This document shows positions 1-6,321 of a stretch of 7,654 bases of DNA, piece after piece. The notes beneath the pieces are model-generated. The model saw nothing but the letters and a program-made list of their open reading frames with translations. It was not told where the DNA came from and searched no databases. The position numbers and the translations under genes are program-made. Every line of letters starts with the position of its first letter. The first letter of the stretch is position 1. This DNA comes from an uncultured Eubacteriales bacterium. Its GTDB lineage: Bacteria; Bacillota_A; Clostridia; Christensenellales; Aristaeellaceae. The stretch covers positions 1 to 7,654 of the forward strand of contig CACXEB010000509.1 in the NCBI GenBank assembly GCA_902766515.1, given 5' to 3'.

Positions 1-400
1 GAACGACATCCAGATCGGCGACAAGGTCATCAAGGCCGGCAACTGCTGGGAGCCCGCGAACCAGGACGAGATCGTGTTCGGCCTGATGAACGATTATGAC
101 AAGGAATTCCTGGCTGCTTACGGCTTCAAGAAGTTCGCTGACTTCGTCAACGCGCCGATCGAACTGGCTCCCTACGGTGAAGCCTGGCAGATCGACTACA
201 CGCCCGTCACCACCGCACATGACAACTTCCTGAAGGTCCAGGATGAGCAGCTGCCGCAGCTGATCATGTGCGACCCGGCTGAATACGATGCCAAGTGGGA
301 CGCTTTCGTGGCTGAAATCAAGCCCTATGCGGACGAGTTTGCTGCCTTCATGCAGGAAGCCGTCGTCGCGGAAGCCCATAAGGTTCTCGACAACAAGTAA
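1..400 (+). CDS. Extracellular solute-binding protein (LplA-type), C-terminal part
   Basis: This is the last ~132 residues of an open frame that runs in from the left edge; the first full codon is at base 2 and the stop is TAA at 398-400. The C-terminal pattern (YDAKWDAFVAEI at about 90-101 of the visible part, then a helix with FMQEAV) matches the end of LplA-like family 1 sugar-binding lipoproteins, whose last helices read D-x-x-W-x-x-x-x-x-E followed by a Q-E helix. Such proteins sit on the outer face of the membrane and deliver oligosaccharide to an LplB/LplC-type permease pair, and exactly such a pair follows on the same strand. The signal peptide and lipobox would lie outside the window. 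The specific sugar cannot be told. The family call rests mainly on this tail and on the gene order. Confidence 0.8.
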   Translation, partial: NDIQIGDKVIKAGNCWEPANQDEIVFGLMNDYDKEFLAAYGFKKFADFVNAPIELAPYGEAWQIDYTPVTTAHDNFLKVQDEQLPQLIMCDPAEYDAKWDAFVAEIKPYADEFAAFMQEAVVAEAHKVLDNK

Positions 401-415
401 TTCAGTATGACGATG

Positions 416-453
416 CCAGAGGGGAGAGCCTTGTTCTCTCCCCTCTGGTTTTT
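416..453 (+). terminator. Intrinsic terminator/attenuator between binding protein and permease genes
   Basis: A perfect 13-bp stem (CCAGAGGGGAGAG at 416-428 with its complement at 436-448), a 7-nt loop and five T (449-453) lie 15 nt after the solute-binding protein stop and 18 nt before the permease start. This is a textbook factor-independent terminator. Because no promoter is visible between it and the permease gene, partial read-through is the likely arrangement. That would give much more binding-protein mRNA than permease mRNA, and the hairpin would also protect the upstream mRNA's 3' end. Confidence 0.85.
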
Positions 454-471
454 CAGAAGGGGGATACGGAC

Positions 472-1473
472 ATGAGCACTGTCGCAAAAACACCCGGCGC
501 GGAAAGGCCGATAAAATACAACCGAACAAGTTTTTTCCGGCGGCTTGCGCAGCAGTGGCAGCTGCTGATTATGTCTGTGCCGATGCTGCTGTACGTTCTC
601 CTGTTCAATTACGTGCCGCTGTTCGGCTGGGTGAACGCCTTCAAGGATATCAGCAACGAGCGCCGCACCCTGATCCCCTTCCTGCGCGGGGACAATCCGG
701 CCAATTACGGTTTCAACAATTTCATCAACCTGTTCAAGCCGGGCGCGATCCCCTTTACGGGCGCGATCCGGAATACCCTGGCGATGAGCCTCATCAACCT
801 GGTGATGGGCACCGTGTCGGCCATCGTGCTGGCGGTACTGCTGAACGAGGTCCGCAACAGGCGGTTCAAGCGCACGGTCCAGACCGTGACCTACCTGCCC
901 CACTTTCTGAGCATGGTGATCGTGGTCGGTATGGCCAAGATCATTTTTGACAGCAACGAACGGACCCCGGGTCCGCTCAACAGCCTCCTGCTCAGCACCG
1001 GCATGCTGAAGGAAGGGCCGGACTGGCTGGGCCAGGCCAAGTATTTCTGGTGGATCATCGGCGTGATCAACGTGTGGAAGGAGGTTGGCTGGGGCACGAT
1101 CATCTACATCTCCGCCATGACGGGGATCGACCCCTGCCTGTATGAAGCCGCTTCCATTGACGGCGCCGGCCGGTTCCAGCGCATCCTCCATGTGACGCTG
1201 CCGGGCATCCGCTCCACCTTTATGATCCTGCTCATCATGAATATCGGCCACCTTCTGGATACCGGCTTCGAGATCCAATACCTGCTCAAATCCAGCGGTA
1301 CGCAGCAAGTGGCATACACGATAGACCTGTACGTGCTTGAATACGGCACCGGCAAGCAGATCGACTACGGCCTGGCGACGGCTGCCGGTATCTTCAAGAG
1401 CGTTGTCGCGATTGTGCTGCTCACAGGCGCCAACTTCATCTCGAAACGCATCAGCGATGATTCGCTGTTGTGA
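472..1473 (+). CDS. lplB: Sugar ABC transporter permease, LplB type
   Basis: A 333-residue inner-membrane permease of the MalF/LplB class. ATG 472 follows an AGAAGGGGG ribosome site at about 455-463. A short cytoplasmic, basic N-terminus (1-29) leads into the first membrane segment (about 31-49, containing MLLYVLLFNYVPLFGW, typical of LplB). Further hydrophobic segments lie near 100-122, 140-158, 192-213, 248-262 and 300-320. The EAA loop that docks the ATPase is clear at 224-246 (YEAASIDGAG then LPGI). Length is normal for the family. It would pair with the next gene product to form the translocation channel, fed by the upstream binding protein. No ATPase gene is present in the window; in this family the ATPase is commonly a shared MsmX-like protein encoded elsewhere. 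The symbol reflects family resemblance, and the substrate is unknown. Confidence 0.92.
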   Translation: MSTVAKTPGAERPIKYNRTSFFRRLAQQWQLLIMSVPMLLYVLLFNYVPLFGWVNAFKDISNERRTLIPFLRGDNPANYGFNNFINLFKPGAIPFTGAIRNTLAMSLINLVMGTVSAIVLAVLLNEVRNRRFKRTVQTVTYLPHFLSMVIVVGMAKIIFDSNERTPGPLNSLLLSTGMLKEGPDWLGQAKYFWWIIGVINVWKEVGWGTIIYISAMTGIDPCLYEAASIDGAGRFQRILHVTLPGIRSTFMILLIMNIGHLLDTGFEIQYLLKSSGTQQVAYTIDLYVLEYGTGKQIDYGLATAAGIFKSVVAIVLLTGANFISKRISDDSLL

Positions 1474-1480
1474 TCGGATC

Positions 1481-1493
1481 AGGGGAAGGAGGG
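1481..1493 (+). promoter_or_regulatory. Ribosome binding site fixing the GTG 1500 start
   Basis: AGGGGAAGGAGGG ends 6 nt before GTG 1500. The in-frame GTG at 1470 overlaps the preceding stop codon and has no comparable site, so 1500 is the better start. Confidence 0.8.
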
Positions 1494-1499
1494 ATTCGT

Positions 1500-3578
1500 G
1501 TGAGCAAGAAAACCGAAATGGACCTGCAGGAACAGATCCTGGATACGCGGGGAATCAGGGACATCGCGGATACGCTGCGCCGCGGCACGAGAATGAACCC
1601 GAAGCAGTTCCGCTTCAGCATGTTTATCGCTACGACGCTGGTGCTTGTGCTGGTTCTGCTGATCATTCTGTCGCAGAACCTCGCCACGTCCATTCTGAAG
1701 GTGAACGAAAGCTCGGTCGTCATGCAGGAAGCGATGAACGCCGAGCGTATCGAGTTGACCAACAAGCTGCAGCTGACGGACCGGTACGGCACCGCGACGA
1801 TCGACGGCAAGCACCTGTACGTGCTGCAGGAAGTCGGCCAGCAGACCGGCAAGGAATCCGACAAGCTGTACTGGCTCGTTTACTGCTCAGAGGAAGAGGC
1901 CGATGATTACGCAGCGGCCATGAAGAGTTATAAGCAGCTCATCCCCCTGGACGTGAAGGACGGCAAGGGCCTCTACGTTGCCGTTTCCCAGAAAAACGCC
2001 CTGGAAGACACCATCGCCAAACTGAAGAACAAAGGAATCGAAGCGCATTTCCTTGCCCTGGACGAGCTCAGCGGCACGCCGGACCTGAGCGGGATTTCGG
2101 AAGCGGACAGGGAAACGCTTATGGCGATGCTGGGCGAGCTTCGGATCTACAACTTCGGCTACGATTCCGACCAGGCGATTCGTCTCTCCCGCGGCAGCAA
2201 AGGCCAGATCGCGGAACTGGACGGGCAGAAAAACAACCTGCGGCTGATCCGCATCGCAATGATCGCGATCATGATTGCGGCAGCCGTCGTACTGACGATC
2301 CAGCTGAAGCGCGCCAACCGGGATGAAACCAAAGCCGCGCTGCCGAAGCGGCGCCGGATCCGGATCGTCTGCCTGATCGTCGCGGGCGTAATGCTGGCGG
2401 GCATCATGGTGATGTCCGTCCAGATCAACAAAAAGAATGACGAGATCGTGGTCGTGAGCGACCTGACCGTTCCCACGGACCTGGCGACCGGCAAAGCGGC
2501 CGGCGAAGGGCCGGCGGACGGCGCGGATCTCAGCAACACGTTCTCCTACGTCATCGGCAAAGGCAACAACGCGAAGACCGTCACGGTGTCCCTTCCGGAC
2601 AAGCAGGGCGGGTTTGCCGTATGGCGGGCTGTCTTCTACGTATCTGTGGCGCTGCTGATCGTGCTGCTGTTCGTCTTCCTCTACTATTTCCGCTACGAGC
2701 GGGATATGGGCTTCCCGATCCTGAACGCCGTCATCCTGGTTTTCCTGATGTTCCTGACGCTGTATCCGGTGCTGAACACCGTCGCCTATTCCTTCAACGA
2801 CGGTACGGACGCCGCGCGCGGCGGCATCGGTATCCTGCCGCGGCAGTTCAGCATGGACAGCTACAAGCAGATCCTGACGCCCACGATTTACCGGGCCGCA
2901 GGCATCTCCGCCGCCAAGACCATCATCACGACCGTACTGAACCTGTTCTGGACCGGTATGCTCGCCTTCGCGCTTTCGAGGAAGGAGTTCGTGCTCCGGA
3001 AGTTCATTACCCCCATCATGGTCATCACCATGTATGTCGACGCGGGCCTGATCCCGAACTTCCTGCTGATCAGCAAGACGCTCGGCCTGTCGGATTCGTT
3101 CTGGGTCTACATCATCCCCACGATGTTCTCGTGCTTCAACATGATCATCATCCGCACGTACATCGTCGGCCTGCCCAACGAGCTGGTGGAGTCCGCGCGC
3201 ATTGACGGCGCGGGGGACCTCCGGATCTACTGGCAGATCATCTTCCCGCTGTGCGCGCCCGTGCTGGCGACTGTCGCCCTGTTCGTGGCGGTCGGCGCCT
3301 GGAACTCCTGGTTTGATACGATGCTCTATATCCCCAACAACCGTAAGCTGGATACGCTGCAGTATTACCTGATGGGCAAGATCAACACAGCAGGGCAGCA
3401 GTCCAACCTGGCCAACGGCAGCCTGGATGCTGCCAACGAGCTGGCCCGGCAGAGCGTTTCTCCCAGGACCGTACAGTGCGCCACCACCGTTGTGACCGCG
3501 CTGCCGATCCTGATCATCTATCCGTTCCTGCAGCGCTACTTCGTGACCGGCATGGCCCTGGGCAGCGTGAAGGGCTGA
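1500..3578 (+). CDS. Sugar ABC transporter permease (LplC/YtcP type) with large membrane-anchored N-terminal extension
   Basis: 692 residues from GTG 1500, more than twice the ~290-300 usual for LplC/YtcP permeases. Residues ~400-692 are a normal permease: six hydrophobic segments (about 405-427, 469-492, 503-523, 534-553, 583-603, 661-685) and an EAA loop at 561-584 (ELVESARIDGAG, then IIFPL). Residues 1-400 are extra. They contain a cytoplasmic basic head, membrane segment 39-59, a ~190-residue outside domain (60-248), segments 249-269 and 287-307 joined by a very basic short loop (KRANRDETKAALPKRRR), an outside loop (308-373), and segment 374-397. Four added segments keep the permease N-terminus inside, consistent with the positive-inside rule. 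The outside domain has an alternating strand/helix pattern near 122-187. Codon use looks like the neighbouring genes. The gene starts 26 nt after the lplB-type gene and is followed closely by the AraC gene. The permease part is certain; the role of the extension is unknown. Confidence 0.9.
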   Translation: MSKKTEMDLQEQILDTRGIRDIADTLRRGTRMNPKQFRFSMFIATTLVLVLVLLIILSQNLATSILKVNESSVVMQEAMNAERIELTNKLQLTDRYGTATIDGKHLYVLQEVGQQTGKESDKLYWLVYCSEEEADDYAAAMKSYKQLIPLDVKDGKGLYVAVSQKNALEDTIAKLKNKGIEAHFLALDELSGTPDLSGISEADRETLMAMLGELRIYNFGYDSDQAIRLSRGSKGQIAELDGQKNNLRLIRIAMIAIMIAAAVVLTIQLKRANRDETKAALPKRRRIRIVCLIVAGVMLAGIMVMSVQINKKNDEIVVVSDLTVPTDLATGKAAGEGPADGADLSNTFSYVIGKGNNAKTVTVSLPDKQGGFAVWRAVFYVSVALLIVLLFVFLYYFRYERDMGFPILNAVILVFLMFLTLYPVLNTVAYSFNDGTDAARGGIGILPRQFSMDSYKQILTPTIYRAAGISAAKTIITTVLNLFWTGMLAFALSRKEFVLRKFITPIMVITMYVDAGLIPNFLLISKTLGLSDSFWVYIIPTMFSCFNMIIIRTYIVGLPNELVESARIDGAGDLRIYWQIIFPLCAPVLATVALFVAVGAWNSWFDTMLYIPNNRKLDTLQYYLMGKINTAGQQSNLANGSLDAANELARQSVSPRTVQCATTVVTALPILIIYPFLQRYFVTGMALGSVKG

Positions 3579-3596
3579 TGGAACAGGGGTTTCCCC

Positions 3597-3603
3597 AAAG
3601 GAG
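3597..3603 (+). promoter_or_regulatory. Ribosome binding site fixing the ATG 3612 start
   Basis: AAAGGAG lies 8 nt before ATG 3612. An alternative in-frame GTG at 3603 overlaps this site itself and is therefore unlikely to be the start. Confidence 0.8.
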
Positions 3604-3611
3604 TGAATCAA

Positions 3612-4547
3612 ATGGCAAGCAAGCTTCCCGCCGCAGCAGCGGAACACAGCCGTTTCCCGGATGGATTCCGCATCCTGCAGGGAAAGCAGGAATTCATTAC
3701 GTACCAGGACCACTCATCGATCCGCGTCTGGCCGTCGGATGTGGCTGATCATTTTGACGCCCACATGCACTCCGCGGTGGAGGTGCTCATCCCCCACCGG
3801 GGGAAGGCCGTGTACCAGCTGCCGGACCGGACCTACGAGGTTGAGGCGGGCCAGGTGTTGTTCATCCCGCCCGGATGTTCCCATACCCTCACGGAGAGCG
3901 GAGATATCCTGCGCTACCTGATCCTCTTCGAGCCCGGCCCGCTCCTTTCGCTCAGGGACATGCCCTCCGTCAGCCTGATGACCCAGCAGCCCGTATACCT
4001 GACCCGGCAGGACGACCTGACCGAGCAGGTCAGCCGGCTGCTGATGGAGCTGGTGGACTGCTACCTGCGCAAAGATGAGCTGTGGAACACCGAATGCTAT
4101 TCCTACCTGCTGCGCGTCTATGCCCTGCTGGGCCGGCAGTACCTGCGCCGCAACGCACCGTATCCCGCCGCCGAGCGCCGGAGCGTGGACCCGGAGCTGA
4201 TGAACAGCGCGATCACCTACATCAGCGAAAACTACATGAAACCGCTGACCCTGTCCGAGGTGGCGGACTTCGCCGGCTTCTCCAAGTACTATTTCTCCCG
4301 CGTCTTCAAGGATTTCGCCGGGATCCCCTTCTCGAGCTACCTGACCGTGAAACGGGTGAACGCAGCGTCGAACCTGCTGATCCATTCCGCCCTGCCGGTG
4401 CAGGAAATCGCCCGCCAGGCCGGCTTCGGCAGCGTCGCCAGCTTCAACCGCATCTTCCGGGAGTACAAGCACTGCACCCCCACCCAGTTCCGCGCGATCT
4501 ACAGCCTCGTCCTCCCCTCCGACCAGAGCTCCCCTTTCTCCGGCTGA
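3612..4547 (+). CDS. AraC-family transcriptional regulator with cupin sensor domain
   Basis: 311 residues. The N-terminal half is a cupin-type ligand-sensing domain: HMH at 51-53 followed by E57, then P-x-x-G-C-S-H at 86-91 at the second cupin turn, the pattern of AraC_binding domains that hold sugars or related ligands. The C-terminal ~100 residues (about 196-294) are the double helix-turn-helix of AraC/XylS: first unit around 212-232 (LTLSEVADFAGFSKYYFSRVF), second around 262-283, ending in the typical CTPTQFRA (288-295). It starts 33 nt after the permease stop with no terminator between, so it is probably the last gene of the transporter operon and a local activator or repressor responding to the imported sugar. 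It is similar in organisation to RhaS/MsmR/YesN-type regulators, but a specific orthologue cannot be named. Its binding site is not visible here and may lie upstream of the missing start of the binding-protein gene. Confidence 0.93.
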   Translation: MASKLPAAAAEHSRFPDGFRILQGKQEFITYQDHSSIRVWPSDVADHFDAHMHSAVEVLIPHRGKAVYQLPDRTYEVEAGQVLFIPPGCSHTLTESGDILRYLILFEPGPLLSLRDMPSVSLMTQQPVYLTRQDDLTEQVSRLLMELVDCYLRKDELWNTECYSYLLRVYALLGRQYLRRNAPYPAAERRSVDPELMNSAITYISENYMKPLTLSEVADFAGFSKYYFSRVFKDFAGIPFSSYLTVKRVNAASNLLIHSALPVQEIARQAGFGSVASFNRIFREYKHCTPTQFRAIYSLVLPSDQSSPFSG

Positions 4548-4603
4548 CCGGTGACAGGACAGCTGCCAGGGGAAAACCCGAAGGAAGCATATTCCGCAAT
4601 AAA

Positions 4604-4640
4604 CCGCTCCGCCGGACGTTGATGCCGGCGGAGCGGTTTT
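4604..4640 (+). terminator. Intrinsic terminator of the transporter-araC operon
   Basis: A perfect 12-bp GC-rich stem, CCGCTCCGCCGG (4604-4615) with its complement at 4625-4636, has a 9-nt loop and is followed by TTTT. Three A before the stem can extend pairing with the T-run. It lies 57 nt after the AraC stop and separates the operon from the next promoter. Confidence 0.88.
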
Positions 4641-4696
4641 ATGTATTGAAATAACCCTGCTGAATGAATCTATCCACTCGACGACTCGACAGAAAT

Positions 4697-4736
4697 TTGT
4701 CCAGTACTCGATGAAATTTCAACGAGCACTGGACAA
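4697..4736. promoter_or_regulatory. 40-bp near-perfect palindrome, probable operator
   Basis: The two 20-bp halves (4697-4716 and 4717-4736) are reverse complements at 18 of 20 positions. Outer arms carry TTGTCCAGT / ACTGGACAA, inner arms carry CTCG / CGAG, and the centre is the perfect palindrome TGAAATTTCA (4712-4721). The right arm covers the whole -35 box (4730-4735) of the downstream promoter, so a dimeric or tetrameric protein bound here would compete with RNA polymerase. No T-run follows it, so it does not look like a terminator. The winged-helix protein encoded immediately downstream is the natural candidate binder; that is inference. Confidence 0.75.
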
Positions 4737-4758
4737 TTTAGCTGTGGCATGGTATAAT
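4730..4758 (+). promoter_or_regulatory. Strong sigma-A promoter with extended -10
   Basis: The -35 box TGGACA (4730-4735, five of six matches to consensus) and a perfect -10 TATAAT (4753-4758) are separated by 17 bp, and a TGG immediately before the -10 makes it an extended -10. Transcription should begin near 4765, so the mRNA would start essentially at the ribosome site and carry a very short leader. Confidence 0.9.
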
Positions 4759-4765
4759 TCCGTCG

Positions 4766-4773
4766 AGAGGAAG
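4766..4773 (+). promoter_or_regulatory. Ribosome binding site favouring TTG 4782 start
   Basis: AGAGGAAG ends 8 nt before TTG 4782. The in-frame GTG at 4773 overlaps the last base of the site and would have almost no spacing, so TTG is preferred although GTG cannot be excluded. Confidence 0.65.
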
Positions 4774-4781
4774 TGAGCAGA

Positions 4782-6236
4782 TTGGCTATTCCGATTAGCA
4801 TTGATCGCCTGATTGGTCAGCAGACGGTAGAATCGAGCCGCATTGAATTCAAACGCGGTTTTAATCCTGCGCCGATGATCCGTACCATCTGCGCGTTCGC
4901 CAACGATATAGATAATCTTGGCGGGGGATATATCATTGTAGGAATCGAGGAAGAAAACGGGCTGCCGAAGCATCCGGCGGCGGGCGTTCCGAGGGATCAA
5001 CTGGACGGAATACAAAAGAAGCTGCTGGAATACTGCCATAGCATCGTGCCGCTGTATGAGCCGATCGTTGAACCCGTGCTGTATGAGAGCGCCTGGATAT
5101 TGGTCATCTGGGTTCCGGCCGGTTATGGAAGGCCTTACAAAGCGCCGAAGGACGTGACGGCCTCAAAAAGCGATAAAGCGTATTTTATCAGAAAGTTTTC
5201 CAGTACAGTCGCGGCATCTCCTGAGGAAGAAAAGGAATTATTCTACATTTCCTCAACCATTCCCTTCGACGACCGTCCCAATTTGACGGCAACGCTGGCT
5301 GACCTGGATATTGGCCTGATGCGGGAACACCTGCGGGATGTTGGCAGCAGTCTTTATCCGCTGTCTTTGCAGATGGATACTGAGCAGATCGCAAATGACA
5401 TGCAGCTCCTGGAAGGACCGGTGGAGGACAGGCACCCGCTGAATGTCGGTATCCTGATGTTTTCTGAACGCACGCAGGCTTTCTTCCGGTATGCCCGGAT
5501 TGAGGTAGTGGACATTCCGGATCCGACCGGGAACGGAATGACAGAAAAAACCTTTACAGGCCCTATACAGCGCCAGCTGAGGGACGCGTTGGCTTATATA
5601 CGCAATTACATCCTCCGTGAAGCTGTGCTCAAAAACAGTGAAAAAGCCGAAGCCGCAAGGATATGGAATTATCCGTATCCAGCGGTCGAAGAGATACTCT
5701 CAAACGCGGTATTTCAACGATCTTACCAGATACAGGAGCCGATCACGGTGCGGATCACCCCGACAGAAATGGAAATCACCAGCTTCCCGGGCTTTGACAG
5801 GAGCATCAGCGATGAAGCGATCGCCCGGCAGGAGATCCGTGCCAGAACCTATCGGAACAGGCGGATCGGGGACTTTTTGAAGGAATTGCATCTGATCGAG
5901 GGTCGGAATACCGGTTTTCCGAATGCCAGAAGGGCCCTTCAGGCAAACGGTTCCGGAGCGTTGCGGTTCGAGATGGACCCGGATCGAAGTTATCTGTCGG
6001 TCACAATCCCGGTACACGAATATTTCCTGCCGGGCAAACAGACAGAAAAGCAGCTCGAATACGAACAGAAACTGCTGAATTGCCTGCAGGGCGGCCCGCT
6101 TGACCTGACAAGTCTCGCCAAAGCGATGGGTTACAAAGGAATATCCGAAAAGCTCCGGAAAACCGTAGAAAGCCTGATGGGTCAGAAAAAAATCCGGCAG
6201 ATTCTGGAGGGCAGAAAAATCAGATATACGATCTGA
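4782..6236 (+). CDS. Schlafen AlbA_2 domain / HATPase_c_4-type regulator with C-terminal winged helix
   Basis: 484 residues from TTG 4782. The N-terminus is an AlbA_2 (Schlafen-like, PF04326-type) domain: E-S-S-R-I-E-F-K at 17-24, then ICAFANDIDNLGGGYIIVGI at about 36-55, the family's diagnostic E-F-K and N-x-x-GG-x-x-x-x-G core. The middle (about 295-410) matches the HATPase_c_4-type C-terminal region: EEILSNAVFQRSY at 303-315, FPG at 335-337, YRNRRIGDFL at 357-366, and LIEGRNTGF at 371-379. The last ~60 residues look like a winged helix (helix-rich, ending in a basic strand KIRQILEGRKIRY). Family members are annotated as putative transcriptional regulators or ATP-binding proteins, and some act in phage defence or nucleic-acid cleavage; biochemical function is mostly unproven. 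It is a single-gene unit with its own operator-promoter and terminator and visibly lower GC than its neighbours. The usual H-R-D-Y motif reads Q-R-S-Y here. Confidence 0.87.
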   Translation: MAIPISIDRLIGQQTVESSRIEFKRGFNPAPMIRTICAFANDIDNLGGGYIIVGIEEENGLPKHPAAGVPRDQLDGIQKKLLEYCHSIVPLYEPIVEPVLYESAWILVIWVPAGYGRPYKAPKDVTASKSDKAYFIRKFSSTVAASPEEEKELFYISSTIPFDDRPNLTATLADLDIGLMREHLRDVGSSLYPLSLQMDTEQIANDMQLLEGPVEDRHPLNVGILMFSERTQAFFRYARIEVVDIPDPTGNGMTEKTFTGPIQRQLRDALAYIRNYILREAVLKNSEKAEAARIWNYPYPAVEEILSNAVFQRSYQIQEPITVRITPTEMEITSFPGFDRSISDEAIARQEIRARTYRNRRIGDFLKELHLIEGRNTGFPNARRALQANGSGALRFEMDPDRSYLSVTIPVHEYFLPGKQTEKQLEYEQKLLNCLQGGPLDLTSLAKAMGYKGISEKLRKTVESLMGQKKIRQILEGRKIRYTI

Positions 6237-6252
6237 TATATCAATACAGGAA

Positions 6253-6296
6253 GACTGCTGCAGAAATCGCCCGTTTCTGCAGCAGTCCCTTTATCT
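6253..6296 (+). terminator. Hairpin terminator between convergent genes
   Basis: A perfect 14-bp stem (GACTGCTGCAGAAA at 6253-6266 with its complement at 6274-6287) and a 7-nt loop lie 16 nt after the AlbA_2 gene stop. The following tract CCTTTATCT is only moderately T-rich. The hairpin also lies just past the end of the minus-strand gene, so it may limit transcription from both sides, but the minus-side tail is not a clear T-run. Confidence 0.7.
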
Positions 6297-6321
6297 GGAT
6301 CAGTCTGAAACTGCCTTAACT

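Noticed and set aside
325..1308. 327-residue minus-strand open frame opposite the LplB-type permease
   Set aside because: It is a low-complexity His/Gln/Asp-rich antisense shadow, and it crosses the terminator at 416-453.
1470..1502. GTG 1470 as start of the extended permease
   Set aside because: It overlaps the preceding stop codon and lacks a spaced ribosome site. GTG 1500 sits 6 nt after AGGGGAAGGAGGG.
1887..3713. 608-residue open frame on the minus strand opposite the extended permease
   Set aside because: It is rich in Asp, Gln, His, Arg and Gly with no recognisable domain, as expected for the antisense reading of GC-rich membrane-protein codons. The plus-strand gene has clear family motifs and a ribosome site.
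4082..4654. 190-residue plus-strand frame overlapping the AraC gene and running through the terminator
   Set aside because: It is Arg/Pro/Gly-rich out-of-frame translation, and the AraC frame has unmistakable helix-turn-helix motifs.
4697..4736. Palindrome as a terminator or as the end of an insertion sequence
   Set aside because: No T-run follows either arm in a useful position, and no transposase or flanking target duplication is visible. The overlap with the -35 box fits an operator better.
4719..5039. 106-residue minus-strand open frame covering part of the palindrome and promoter
   Set aside because: It overlaps the strongly supported AlbA_2 coding start and promoter and has no matching ribosome site or domain.
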